Positions 21,144 through 28,031 of a stretch of DNA of 40,547 nucleotides are shown in pieces. The stretch comes from Candidatus Nomurabacteria bacterium (GTDB lineage: Bacteria; Patescibacteriota; Minisyncoccia; Phycocordibacterales; UBA9973): NCBI GenBank assembly GCA_943354905.1, contig CALRDL010000006.1, positions 1-40,547 of the forward strand, in the 5' to 3' direction. A program made the position numbers and the translations under genes. The notes beneath the pieces are model-generated. The model searched no databases. It was not told the origin of the DNA and saw only the letters and a list, made by a program, of their open reading frames with translations. How positions within the stretch are numbered: the stretch's first letter is position 1; each line of letters starts with the position of its first letter.

Positions 21144-22465
21144 TCAAAAATATTTTTAAAATAATTATAATTTTTATATTACAAATTGAAGCCAAACTTG
21201 TGATTTTGAAATATAAACCCAAGATAGTGGCTATCACTGGATCGGTGGGTAAGACTTCGACCAAGGATGCTGTATATGCGGCCATCTCCCAATTTTCTTA
21301 TGTTCGCAAAAGCGATAAGAGCTACAATAGCGAGATCGGACTTCCACTCACTATTCTCGGTATTCCAAATGGATGGAACAATCCAATTGTATGGTTGAAA
21401 AATATTTTAAAAGGTCTATGGCTCATACTCATGCCCCAGAAATATCCCAAATGGCTCGTGCTCGAAGTCGGAGTGGGTAAACCAGGCGATATGCGGAAGA
21501 CTGCTTCTTGGTTGACTACTGATGTGGTCATTATCACAGCTATAGGAGAGACTCCGGCTCACATAGAATTCTTTAATTCACGCAAACACCTAATCGAAGA
21601 AAAAAGTCAGTTGATAAATACTTTGAAAAAGGACGGACTTCTTATTTTGAATGCAGACGACGAGGATGTGTTAGCAATGAAAAATAATAATAAACATCGA
21701 ACTATCACTTATGGGTTTACAGACGGTAGCGATGTACATTGTTTTGGAGATAGTATTTCCTATGATGACAATGGCCTGCCTACGCAGGCAGGTATTCCAA
21801 AAGGAATAGTTTTTCGAGTCGATGAGGGTGGAAATAGTTTTCCGGTAGTTATCCAAGGTGTTTTTGGCAGGAATCATGTTTATGCATCGCTCGGGGCGCT
21901 CGCCCTCATTTCTGGTTTGAAATTAAATATTTTAAATGCGATAGATAGTCTGGTGGATTATAATGTCTCTCCAGGTAGGATGAAATTATTTCGAGGGATA
22001 AATGAAACTCTCATCATTGACGATACTTACAATTCTTCTCCTTTTGCTTGCATCGCTTCACTTAGAACTTTACAAGAAGTGAAAGGAAATGGTAGAAAAA
22101 TAGTTGTGTTAGGAGACATGCTCGAACTCGGTCACCACACACAAGAAGCTCATAGAAAGATCGGCAAAATTGTCAAAGAAATATTGCAAGAAAAAGATAT
22201 TCTCGTCGTTGTCGGTATGAGAGCCAAGGATATAAAGGAAGGAGCTCTGGAAGAAGGATTCAAAGAAGAAAACATTTTTGAATTTTTAGATTCATACCAA
22301 GCTGGAAGTTTTATAAAAAACTTTTTAGAGGTGGGGGATATAGTGTTAGTCAAAGGCTCGCAAGGTATCCGTATGGAGAGAATAGTAGAAGAAATAATGC
22401 TTGAAAAAGAAAATAAAGAGAGTCTTCTGGTTCGTCAAGAACCAGAATGGCTGGAAAAAAAGTAA
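21140..22465 (+). CDS. murF: MurF-like Mur ligase lacking the N-terminal domain
   Basis: ATP-dependent ligase that would add D-Ala-D-Ala to the UDP-MurNAc-tripeptide. The P-loop TGSVGKTSTKD begins at residue 33, so the N-terminal nucleotide-sugar-binding domain of about 80-100 aa is absent. In its place is a hydrophobic stretch, FKIIIIFILQIEAKLVIL (about 6-23). Central and C-terminal parts are present: LEVGVGKPGDM, GVFGRNHVYASLGALALI, DDTYNSSPFACIASLRTL and GDMLELG. The four-base ATGA overlap with ftsI supports its place in the dcw operon. An in-frame 18-nt palindrome encodes LPTQAG (about 213-218). Substrate is inferred. Confidence 0.85.
   Translation: MIKNIFKIIIIFILQIEAKLVILKYKPKIVAITGSVGKTSTKDAVYAAISQFSYVRKSDKSYNSEIGLPLTILGIPNGWNNPIVWLKNILKGLWLILMPQKYPKWLVLEVGVGKPGDMRKTASWLTTDVVIITAIGETPAHIEFFNSRKHLIEEKSQLINTLKKDGLLILNADDEDVLAMKNNNKHRTITYGFTDGSDVHCFGDSISYDDNGLPTQAGIPKGIVFRVDEGGNSFPVVIQGVFGRNHVYASLGALALISGLKLNILNAIDSLVDYNVSPGRMKLFRGINETLIIDDTYNSSPFACIASLRTLQEVKGNGRKIVVLGDMLELGHHTQEAHRKIGKIVKEILQEKDILVVVGMRAKDIKEGALEEGFKEENIFEFLDSYQAGSFIKNFLEVGDIVLVKGSQGIRMERIVEEIMLEKENKESLLVRQEPEWLEKK
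21775..21792. repeat. 18-nt palindrome inside murF (copy C)
   Basis: CCTGCCTACGCAGGCAGG, a palindrome apart from the centre, is read in frame as (G)LPTQAG, the same frame as the ftsA copy. Confidence 0.75.
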
Positions 22466-22504
22466 TAAGAAAAGAGGAGAACTTCTTTTTTATGCAGAAA
22501 AATG

Positions 22505-22510
22505 TTATAT
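22505..22510 (+). promoter_or_regulatory. -10 box of the methyltransferase gene
   Basis: TTATAT, 7 nt, ATG 22518. No good -35. Fits the leaderless pattern only by position. Confidence 0.35.
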
Positions 22511-22517
22511 ATGTTAT

Positions 22518-23129
22518 ATGAAGTTTTATAAACTGATAAACGGATTTCTATACGATAAGCTCTTTGGACCTTTTTGGTTCCGTCCATTTTATTCTGCCTT
22601 AATGAAAGAGGTAAAAAAATATTTTATTGAAAAACAAATCCAGAATCCAATTATTCTTGATGTTGCGTGTGGTACTGGGAATGTGCTTTTTTTACTAAAA
22701 AACATTACTATTGAAAATAATTTATATGGTACGGATTATTCTAAAAATATGACTAAGGCTACAATTCAAAAACTTCCTAATGCACATATTGAAACTGTAT
22801 CATCTGAAATAATGCCATTTCAAAATATATCTTTTGACTGTGTGGTCAATACTATATCATTTCATCATTTCCCTCACCAATTAGAAACGATAAAACAAAT
22901 GAAATCTGTTTTAAAAAATAATGGGTTATTGGTGATAATTGATGTTGTTCCATTTTCTTATTTACCATATTTTTTTACTAAACTTTTTCACTCGTTTGAT
23001 GGAGCTTTTCATGTTTGTTCTAAAAAAGAAATGACTGATATGATTGAAAATGTCTTTCATAAAAAGCCGACAGTCGTACAGCTTTCTCATTTTCCATTAC
23101 CTGTTTTTATGTATTCTGTTCACTCTTAA
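22518..23129 (+). CDS. Class I SAM-dependent methyltransferase
   Basis: The 203-aa protein has SAM motif LDVACGTGN (47-55), then NLYGTDYSKNMTKAT (motif II), and FDCVVNTISFHHFPH (motif IV region), followed by LLVIIDVVPFSYLPYFFTKLFH. The layout resembles UbiE/COQ5-type small-molecule methyltransferases; the substrate is unknown. Start chosen at ATG 22518 (MKFYKLINGFLYD); the 39 residues upstream in frame overlap murF and are not methyltransferase-like. The end overlaps a possible small minus-strand ORF. Confidence 0.8.
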   Translation: MKFYKLINGFLYDKLFGPFWFRPFYSALMKEVKKYFIEKQIQNPIILDVACGTGNVLFLLKNITIENNLYGTDYSKNMTKATIQKLPNAHIETVSSEIMPFQNISFDCVVNTISFHHFPHQLETIKQMKSVLKNNGLLVIIDVVPFSYLPYFFTKLFHSFDGAFHVCSKKEMTDMIENVFHKKPTVVQLSHFPLPVFMYSVHS

Positions 23130-23244
23130 TATCATGAATGAATTCATTAGAAACAAAACGATAGTCAGCATTTTCTTCAATGTTAAATTCGACATCTTCC
23201 AGCCTTGTCGAAGCAAAAGGTGGACGAAATTCATCAAAGGTCAT
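23107..23244 (-). CDS. Possible 45-aa ORF downstream of the nucleotidyltransferase
   Basis: A minus-strand ATG at 23244, 8 nt after the nucleotidyltransferase stop, opens an acidic 45-aa frame beginning MTFDEFRPPFASTRLEDVEF. It overlaps the last 23 nt of the convergent methyltransferase. It fills an otherwise empty gap and has sensible codon use, but no domain can be recognised and no ribosome site is visible. It could also be the eroded end of a longer gene. Confidence 0.35.
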   Translation of the reverse strand: MTFDEFRPPFASTRLEDVEFNIEENADYRFVSNEFIHDIKSEQNT

Positions 23245-23252
23245 TCCAAAAA

Positions 23253-24053
23253 TTATTTATCTTCTTTTACCTCAAAATGGTTTGGTATTTCAGCGAGCAA
23301 CCACGCACCCAGATTATCTTGGATTTCTTTTATTTTCTTTTTATCTGCTGTTGGGTTAAGAGCTAAGTCTAGCACTTCTCTCATTTCAGATTCTTTTTCA
23401 GGATAGTATTCTGAAAAGGTTTCGTAACAACTATATAAATCGCGAGTATATTTTTGTGACCGTTCCATTGTAATCTCAAACCCTGTTCTAAGCATATCCT
23501 TTGCAAACCATACACAGGCAGACTTTATTGATTTTTCAGATTCAGCGTTCTGAAGTTTCTCCTTAAGCAATACTGCTCTACTTTTAAGGTTTGGAATATG
23601 AAACATCATATCTTTACCAGGTTTCACTTTTTGCACATCAATAGGCTTCCCATAGATACATACTGATTGATTTAGAAAAATTATATTCATGGAACTAATA
23701 GCAAAAGGGCGACATATTAATTCAACACCTTCAATAAAAGGATACTTCTTTTCTATCTTATTTCTTGCTTCTTCTTTCCATTCTGTATCAATGGAATCTC
23801 TTGGTAAATCGATATAAGAAACTGAATCAACATCTGAAATGTTTTTGATCGCTTCTCCTTTTGCGACGGAACCTCGGATATAAACATTTTTCAATTTCTG
23901 ACCAAAATGATTTTTGTATGCTTCAACAATATCATCCACCACAGGCTTCCATTCTTCCTGAATCTTTTGGAGAGAGGCAGGATTTATCAAAAAACCATTC
24001 TCATCGATTTGAAAATATGATTCTTTTGGTTGTATTTCAATTTTATTTTTCAT
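23253..24053 (-). CDS. Nucleotidyltransferase-fold protein (minimal NTase type)
   Basis: A 266-aa protein with the pol-beta NTase signature: IRGSVAKGEAIKNISDVDSVSY (about 60-81), that is GS-x3-G followed by D-x-D. This resembles the aminoglycoside-nucleotidyltransferase and MNT groups. A helical C-terminal half (about 150-250) recalls the substrate-binding helices of KNTase/HEPN pairs. Target unknown. I start at ATG 24053; a TTG two codons upstream is possible. It is followed by a possible 45-aa ORF and preceded by the GIY-YIG gene on the same strand. Confidence 0.75.
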   Translation of the reverse strand: MKNKIEIQPKESYFQIDENGFLINPASLQKIQEEWKPVVDDIVEAYKNHFGQKLKNVYIRGSVAKGEAIKNISDVDSVSYIDLPRDSIDTEWKEEARNKIEKKYPFIEGVELICRPFAISSMNIIFLNQSVCIYGKPIDVQKVKPGKDMMFHIPNLKSRAVLLKEKLQNAESEKSIKSACVWFAKDMLRTGFEITMERSQKYTRDLYSCYETFSEYYPEKESEMREVLDLALNPTADKKKIKEIQDNLGAWLLAEIPNHFEVKEDK

Positions 24054-24076
24054 AGGCAAGCAAGTTACTGATTATT

Positions 24077-24316
24077 TTATATTAATCTTTTATTTCTAAA
24101 GGCAAACCCAGAACTTGATTTTAAATATTTTTCAAAACTGTAAGCTTTTTCTTTATTATTAAAAACACTATACCAAACTAATTTATAAGGACCAGACCAA
24201 GAAGTGAAATTAGAATTACCTGAATTATGTTCTTTTAGTCTTCGTTTTAGATTATCCGTAACTCCAGAATAATATTTTTTGATCTTTTCACTTTTTAAAA
24301 TATAAACATAATACAT
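24077..24316 (-). CDS. GIY-YIG domain protein (UPF0213/YhbQ-like)
   Basis: A 79-aa protein beginning MYYVYILKS, followed by YYSGVTDNLKRRLKEHNSG and then WSGPYKLVWYS and AYSFEKYLKSSSG. This is the single-domain GIY-YIG nuclease fold, with Y and G of the motif, the Arg in the NLKRRLKEH helix and the E of FEKYLKS. Such proteins are common in CPR genomes and their role is undefined (DNA repair or exchange is proposed). The start was moved 11 codons in from the longest frame because the family starts MYYVYIL and the upstream codons lie in an inverted repeat. Confidence 0.88.
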   Translation of the reverse strand: MYYVYILKSEKIKKYYSGVTDNLKRRLKEHNSGNSNFTSWSGPYKLVWYSVFNNKEKAYSFEKYLKSSSGFAFRNKRLI

Positions 24317-24342
24317 ATTCCACTTCACTTCGTTTCGCGGAA

Positions 24343-24436
24343 TCACCACTTCGCAAAGTAAAAAAAATTAATATTATTATAATAACATGTTTGTGCGTGC
24401 ACCGCGTAGCTCTTATGCTTAAGAGCGAAGTGGTGA
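24343..24436. repeat. Inverted copy of the tRNA-Glu(CUC) 3' end
   Basis: TCACCACTTCGC (24343-24354) and GCGAAGTGGTGA (24425-24436) are exact 12-bp inverted repeats 70 nt apart. The right arm contains the CCA end of tRNA-Glu(CUC). Inside lies a second hairpin, GCTCTTA/TAAGAGC (24409-24426 area). Still further downstream on the minus strand lie an AT-rich stem and a T8 run near 24360, which may be the tRNA terminator. Confidence 0.55.
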
Positions 24437-24505
24437 CTCTACAGAGAATCGAACTCTGATTTGATCCTTGAGAAGGATCCGTCCTGACCGTTAGACGATA
24501 GAGCC
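24431..24505 (-). tRNA. tRNA-Glu (anticodon CUC)
   Basis: A 75-nt cloverleaf on the minus strand. The acceptor is GGCTCTA/TAGAGTC with one G-U, the D arm is GTC...GAC, the anticodon stem GATCC/GGATC is perfect, and loop TTCTCAA gives anticodon CTC (24470-24472 on plus reads GAG). The T arm is CAGAG-TTCGATT-CTCTG, identical to that of tRNA-Glu(UUC), and CCA is encoded. Confidence 0.94.
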
Positions 24506-24567
24506 ATGTATATTATTTCTAACATATTTTAGACTAATCTTCCATCTTCGCCTGCCTGACTGAACGA

Positions 24568-25614
24568 TCAGTCGTTTGAGTGGGGTCTATCCACTTCGAG
24601 TAATGAAAGTTCTGGAGAAGAGCCAGAAATGCGCAGGACGTCTTTGTCTATCTTTTTTAATTCTTTATTTGAAGCGTTGTAGTGGTTTACTACTGTGCCC
24701 AAAGCATTTCCGAGTTTGTTGTGATACTCGTCATAAGATTTTAAATGCTTGCCAAGGTCTTCGACTTTTTTTATTATTTCTTTGGCGGATTCTTCTATTT
24801 GAAGCGCTTTGAGTCCTTGCAACACAGTTTGTAAATATGCCAAGAATGAAGTGGGTGAAGTAATTATCACTTTGTATTTCCCAGCCGCTCTTTGAATTAA
24901 ATTTTCATTTTCATCGTCTTTGAGCGAACCGATTTTGTTTGTGATTAAGTCATAATAGATGGCTTCGTGAGGGATGAACATAAATGCAAAGTCTGTAGTG
25001 CCTTTGGTCGGCTGGATGTATTTAGAAGTTTCAGTGATTCTATTTTTTAAATCATTTACAAAAACAGTCTCGAGTCTTTTCTTTTCTGTTGAGTCTTTTT
25101 CTTCTACCATTTTATTGTAATTTTCTAGCGAGAACTTCGAATCTATCGGAATGATTTTTTCTTTGACGAAGACGACTGCGTCGACTATGCTCCCATCAGG
25201 AAAAGGGTATTGCATTTGGTAGCTTCCAGGAGGCAGAACATTTTTTAAAACTGTTTCCAAATAATATTCACCCAAGATTCCACGCTGTTTTGGATTTTTT
25301 AAAATATTTTCGAGGCTTTGGAGCTGGTCGGCGAAAGATATGACTTGTTTGTTTGTCTCGTCGAGGCGAGTCAGGCGTTCGGTAACGTCGCGAATTATTT
25401 TGTTGGATTCACTAGAATGAAATTTTAAACTTTCATTGACTTGTCTATGACTCTCGCCGATCTTATTGTCGACTGTGCGAGAGAGTTCATTGATCTGAGT
25501 TAAAATTAAATTCAACCCCACATCCTCATTTTTCTTCTCTTCTTTTTTATTTAAAATAAGATACACAAAAACCCCACCACCCACCACCCCCAAGATGATC
25601 CAAATAATTTGCAT
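24568..25614 (-). CDS. rmuC: RmuC-family DNA recombination protein
   Basis: The 348-aa protein has an N-terminal membrane helix (MQIIWIILGVVGGGVFVYLIL), a coiled coil (about 35-105) and the RmuC core. In the core, KNPKQRGILGEYYLETVL, then VDAVVFVKEKIIPIDSKFSLENY (the D-x-K restriction-fold site), TDFAFMFIPHEAIYY and ITSPTSFLAYLQTV are all standard. E. coli RmuC limits inversions at short inverted repeats, noteworthy in a genome full of palindromes. The start is the second ATG (25614), 6 nt after an extended -10 box; the first ATG touches that box. Confidence 0.92.
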   Translation of the reverse strand: MQIIWIILGVVGGGVFVYLILNKKEEKKNEDVGLNLILTQINELSRTVDNKIGESHRQVNESLKFHSSESNKIIRDVTERLTRLDETNKQVISFADQLQSLENILKNPKQRGILGEYYLETVLKNVLPPGSYQMQYPFPDGSIVDAVVFVKEKIIPIDSKFSLENYNKMVEEKDSTEKKRLETVFVNDLKNRITETSKYIQPTKGTTDFAFMFIPHEAIYYDLITNKIGSLKDDENENLIQRAAGKYKVIITSPTSFLAYLQTVLQGLKALQIEESAKEIIKKVEDLGKHLKSYDEYHNKLGNALGTVVNHYNASNKELKKIDKDVLRISGSSPELSLLEVDRPHSND

Positions 25615-25620
25615 ATTCAT

Positions 25621-25629
25621 ATTTTAGCA
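25621..25629 (-). promoter_or_regulatory. Extended -10 of rmuC, leaderless
   Basis: The minus strand reads TGCTAAAAT, then 6 nt, then ATG 25614. The same TGCTAAAAT motif precedes the exonuclease gene at 26497-26505. Confidence 0.5.
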
Positions 25630-25654
25630 TTTTAAATTTAGAAAAAGAAATCAC

Positions 25655-25673
25655 CCACAAGTCCGACTTGTGG
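25655..25673. repeat. Short palindrome between exonuclease and rmuC
   Basis: CCACAAGT-CCG-ACTTGTGG, an 8-bp stem with a 3-nt loop in the 153-nt gap between two minus-strand genes. No T-run. Could be a REP-like unit of another family. Confidence 0.5.
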
Positions 25674-25773
25674 CTGGGGAAAAAATTCCTGCATAACGAA
25701 AGAGTCACCTTGTCCAGTCTTTTAATTTTTCAATTTCTACTATCTCGAACAGCTGTCGATTATCGTAGAAAAG

Positions 25774-26490
25774 TTAGATCTTTAAATAATGCTTTAATGT
25801 ATAAATCCAATCTTCGTCTATTTGATCACTCTCGAGTTTTTGTTTTAGGAGCCACTCTAGATAACCACGGTCGAGGTTGCAAACATCTTCTATTTTCTTG
25901 CCGATATGTTTACCAAAGTTAAAGGTGTGTAGAAGAGATGGATGAGAAGATATTTCAATCATTTTGTTTAACGCCTCATCATCGCCCATATGTTCGGTCT
26001 CTTTCAATTTCTTTTTTAATCTTTCAAAAAGTTGCTCGAGGACCAAGACGTCGCCGAGAGCGTCGTGGGCAGTGGCTTCGATTTCTATTTCGAGTAAGTA
26101 TCGCAAGTATTGCAGATTATATTTTTCTATTTTTCCTTCGGGGTCGAGGTAGCGAGCCACACGCAGAGTGCAGATGAATTTTTTTGGCTCTATGTTTTCC
26201 TTTTTTATAATCATCAAATCAAAGGGTGCATTGTGGGCAACGACTATGCTATTTTCATCTTCAAAAAGTTTTTTGATTTTCATCTGATCGCCACTATCGA
26301 AGAAAGATGGCTTGTCGGCGATCATTTTATTTGTGATGTGGTGGATGGCGGAGGCTTCGGGCGGGATTTTGAGTTCTGGTTTATACAAACCAGTGAAAGA
26401 TTCTTCACCATTTTTGTATGCAATCTGGACTAAAAAGTCTTTTTGCTCGTTACCAGTAGTTTCGGTATCAAAAAATATTATTTTATTCAT
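25774..26490 (-). CDS. DEDDh 3'-5' exonuclease with ExoX-like C-terminal domain
   Basis: Cleaves DNA (or RNA) from the 3' end using two metal ions. Exo I FFDTETTG (6-13) gives D and E. Exo II AHNAPFDLM gives the second D. Exo III AHDALGDVLVLEQLF gives H and D, so it is DEDDh as in Pol III epsilon/ExoX. The C-terminus HIGKKIEDVCNLDRGYLEWLLKQKL matches the small domain following the nuclease in ExoX-like proteins. At 238 aa it is a stand-alone nuclease. Its promoter is an extended -10 on the minus strand, divergent from yqeY. Confidence 0.9.
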   Translation of the reverse strand: MNKIIFFDTETTGNEQKDFLVQIAYKNGEESFTGLYKPELKIPPEASAIHHITNKMIADKPSFFDSGDQMKIKKLFEDENSIVVAHNAPFDLMIIKKENIEPKKFICTLRVARYLDPEGKIEKYNLQYLRYLLEIEIEATAHDALGDVLVLEQLFERLKKKLKETEHMGDDEALNKMIEISSHPSLLHTFNFGKHIGKKIEDVCNLDRGYLEWLLKQKLESDQIDEDWIYTLKHYLKI

Positions 26491-26496
26491 TTGGAT

Positions 26497-26505
26497 ATTT
26501 TAGCA
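26497..26505 (-). promoter_or_regulatory. Extended -10 of the exonuclease gene, leaderless
   Basis: The minus strand reads TGCTAAAAT followed by 6 nt and the ATG at 26490. The -35 is poor. Confidence 0.5.
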
Positions 26506-26516
26506 TATTTTGGTAT

Positions 26517-26632
26517 AATATAAAAAGTAAATTGTTGTTTTTGGGGTCGCATAATTTTTTGCTAAAAATTTGCTCATTCTCAGCTCGTCAGTCTGCGAAA
26601 GTCCCCAAAAACAACAATTTACTTTTTATATT
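26517..26632. repeat. Perfect 30-bp inverted repeat in a divergent promoter region
   Basis: Arms 26517-26546 and 26603-26632 are exact reverse complements over 30 bp, with a 56-nt centre. The arm core is GTAAATTGTTGTTTTTGGGG. The trinucleotide TAT flanks both outer ends and could be a target duplication. The right arm supplies the -10 (TATATT) of yqeY. No ORF inside. Confidence 0.85.
26627..26632 (+). promoter_or_regulatory. -10 box of yqeY, leaderless
   Basis: TATATT, 7 nt, ATG 26640. It is the outer end of the right arm of the inverted repeat. Confidence 0.45.
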
Positions 26633-26639
26633 TATATTT

Positions 26640-27089
26640 ATGCTACACGAACAAATAAAAAATGGAATAAAAGATGCGATGATGAAGAAAGATACAGTCC
26701 TGCTCGAGGTTTTGCGAGGTATGGTTTCAGCTTTTATGAATGAATTAGTGGCTAAAAATCGTAAACCAAATGAAATGCTCTCTGACATTGATGCTCTCGT
26801 AGTTATCACTCGTCTTTCTAAACAAAGAAAAGATTCAATCGAACAATTTACAAAAGGCGGGCGAGAAGACTTGGTCAAAGAAGAATCTGAGCAACTTGCT
26901 ATCCTCGAGACTTATTTACCAAAATTGATGGACAAAAGTGAAGTGGAGAAAATCGCTAAAATAAAAAAAGAAGAACTTGGTATATCTGATGCGACAAAAA
27001 AGGGGATATTGATGTCGGCACTTATGAAAGATCTGAAAGGCAAGGCTGATGGAAGTATTGTGAAAGAAGTCGTTGACGCCTTATTTTAA
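26640..27089 (+). CDS. yqeY: GatB/YqeY domain protein
   Basis: A 149-aa stand-alone YqeY protein: MLHEQIKNGIKDAMMKKDTVLLEVLRGMVSAF, then KQRKDSIEQFTKGGREDLVKEESEQLAILETYLPKLM and a C-terminal KGILMSALMKDLKGKADGSIVKEVVDALF. The domain resembles the tail of GatB, which contacts tRNA; gatB itself lies 2 kb downstream. Precise role unknown. Start at ATG 26640 rather than the in-frame one at 26532, which would translate the inverted repeat. MYG1 follows 13 nt downstream. Confidence 0.92.
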   Translation: MLHEQIKNGIKDAMMKKDTVLLEVLRGMVSAFMNELVAKNRKPNEMLSDIDALVVITRLSKQRKDSIEQFTKGGREDLVKEESEQLAILETYLPKLMDKSEVEKIAKIKKEELGISDATKKGILMSALMKDLKGKADGSIVKEVVDALF

Positions 27090-27102
27090 AATCTTATCCA
27101 AA

Positions 27103-28029
27103 ATGAATAAAGAATTAAAATTAATCAAAAAGTTAATCACCCACAATGGGTCTTTCCATAGTGATGATATTTTTGCGGCGGCCACATTATCTTTATTTTT
27201 GGAAAAGCAGGGTGAAGAGTTTGAGATCATTCGTACTCGTGATGAAGAGATAATAAAAACTGGCAAAAAAGAAGGTCAGTATGTTTTTGATGTGGGTGGA
27301 GTCTACGATGCCGAGCAAAATAGATTCGATCATCATCAAATAGGCGGAGCGGGAACACGTGATAATGGAATAAAATATTCATCTTTTGGTCTTATTTGGA
27401 AGAAATTTGGTGAAGAGGTTTCCGGCAATAAAGAAATTAAAGATTTTATAGAACAGAAACTAGTCATGGTCATAGATGCAAATGACAACGGTATTGATTT
27501 ATATAAAAATAATTTTGAAAATGTATCTTTATATACAATAAATGACGCCATGTCCATTTTTTCTCCAACGGCATTGGAAGATATGGATAAAGATCAGCAA
27601 TTTTTAAAAGCTGTTGTTTGGGCTAAAGAAATATTGAAAAGGGAAATAAAAAAAGCTAATGACCGAATAGAAATCAGAAAGATTATTCAAGATTTTTATA
27701 AAAATAGTGAAGATAAAAGATTAGTAGTTGTAGAAAAGCCAAAAGTTTCTAGACATGAAATTTGGGACGCTCTTCAAGATTTTCCAGAATCTCTCTTTGT
27801 GGTGTATGGTGACGATGAAGATTGGTCGGTTGTGGCGATGAGAAAAGAAAAAAATAGTTTTGGAAATAAAAAAGATATGCCAACTAGCTGGGCAGGACTA
27901 AGAGGAAAAGAATTACAAGATATTACTGGTGTCCTAGATGCAATTTTTTGTCATAACAATTTATTCTTGGTTGTAGCTAAATCCAAAGAGGGGGCTATCA
28001 AATTAGCGCAAATTGCGGTATCATCTTAA
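27103..28029 (+). CDS. MYG1/GAMM1-family metal-dependent hydrolase (DHH-like)
   Basis: The 308-aa protein begins MNKELKLIKKLITHNGSFHSDDIFAAATLSLFL. The HNGSFHSDD motif is the MYG1 metal site (H-x-G-x-FH-x-DD). VFDVGGVYDAEQNRFDHHQ provides further metal ligands (D and DHH). WAGLRGKELQDITGV near the end is also family-typical. In eukaryotes MYG1 is a 3'-5' RNA exonuclease; bacterial members are uncharacterised. The start is set at the second in-frame ATG (27103); the first lies inside yqeY. The stop is 2 nt before obg. Confidence 0.88.
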   Translation: MNKELKLIKKLITHNGSFHSDDIFAAATLSLFLEKQGEEFEIIRTRDEEIIKTGKKEGQYVFDVGGVYDAEQNRFDHHQIGGAGTRDNGIKYSSFGLIWKKFGEEVSGNKEIKDFIEQKLVMVIDANDNGIDLYKNNFENVSLYTINDAMSIFSPTALEDMDKDQQFLKAVVWAKEILKREIKKANDRIEIRKIIQDFYKNSEDKRLVVVEKPKVSRHEIWDALQDFPESLFVVYGDDEDWSVVAMRKEKNSFGNKKDMPTSWAGLRGKELQDITGVLDAIFCHNNLFLVVAKSKEGAIKLAQIAVSS

Positions 28030-28031
28030 GA

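Noticed and set aside
22401-22517. 39-residue N-terminal extension of the methyltransferase
   Set aside because: It overlaps the end of murF and has no methyltransferase character; ATG 22518 gives the natural start.
24550-24570. Fourth copy of the 18-nt palindrome at CGCCTGCCTGACTG
   Set aside because: Only about 8 nt match the family and the palindrome there (GACTGA/TCAGTC) is a different one.
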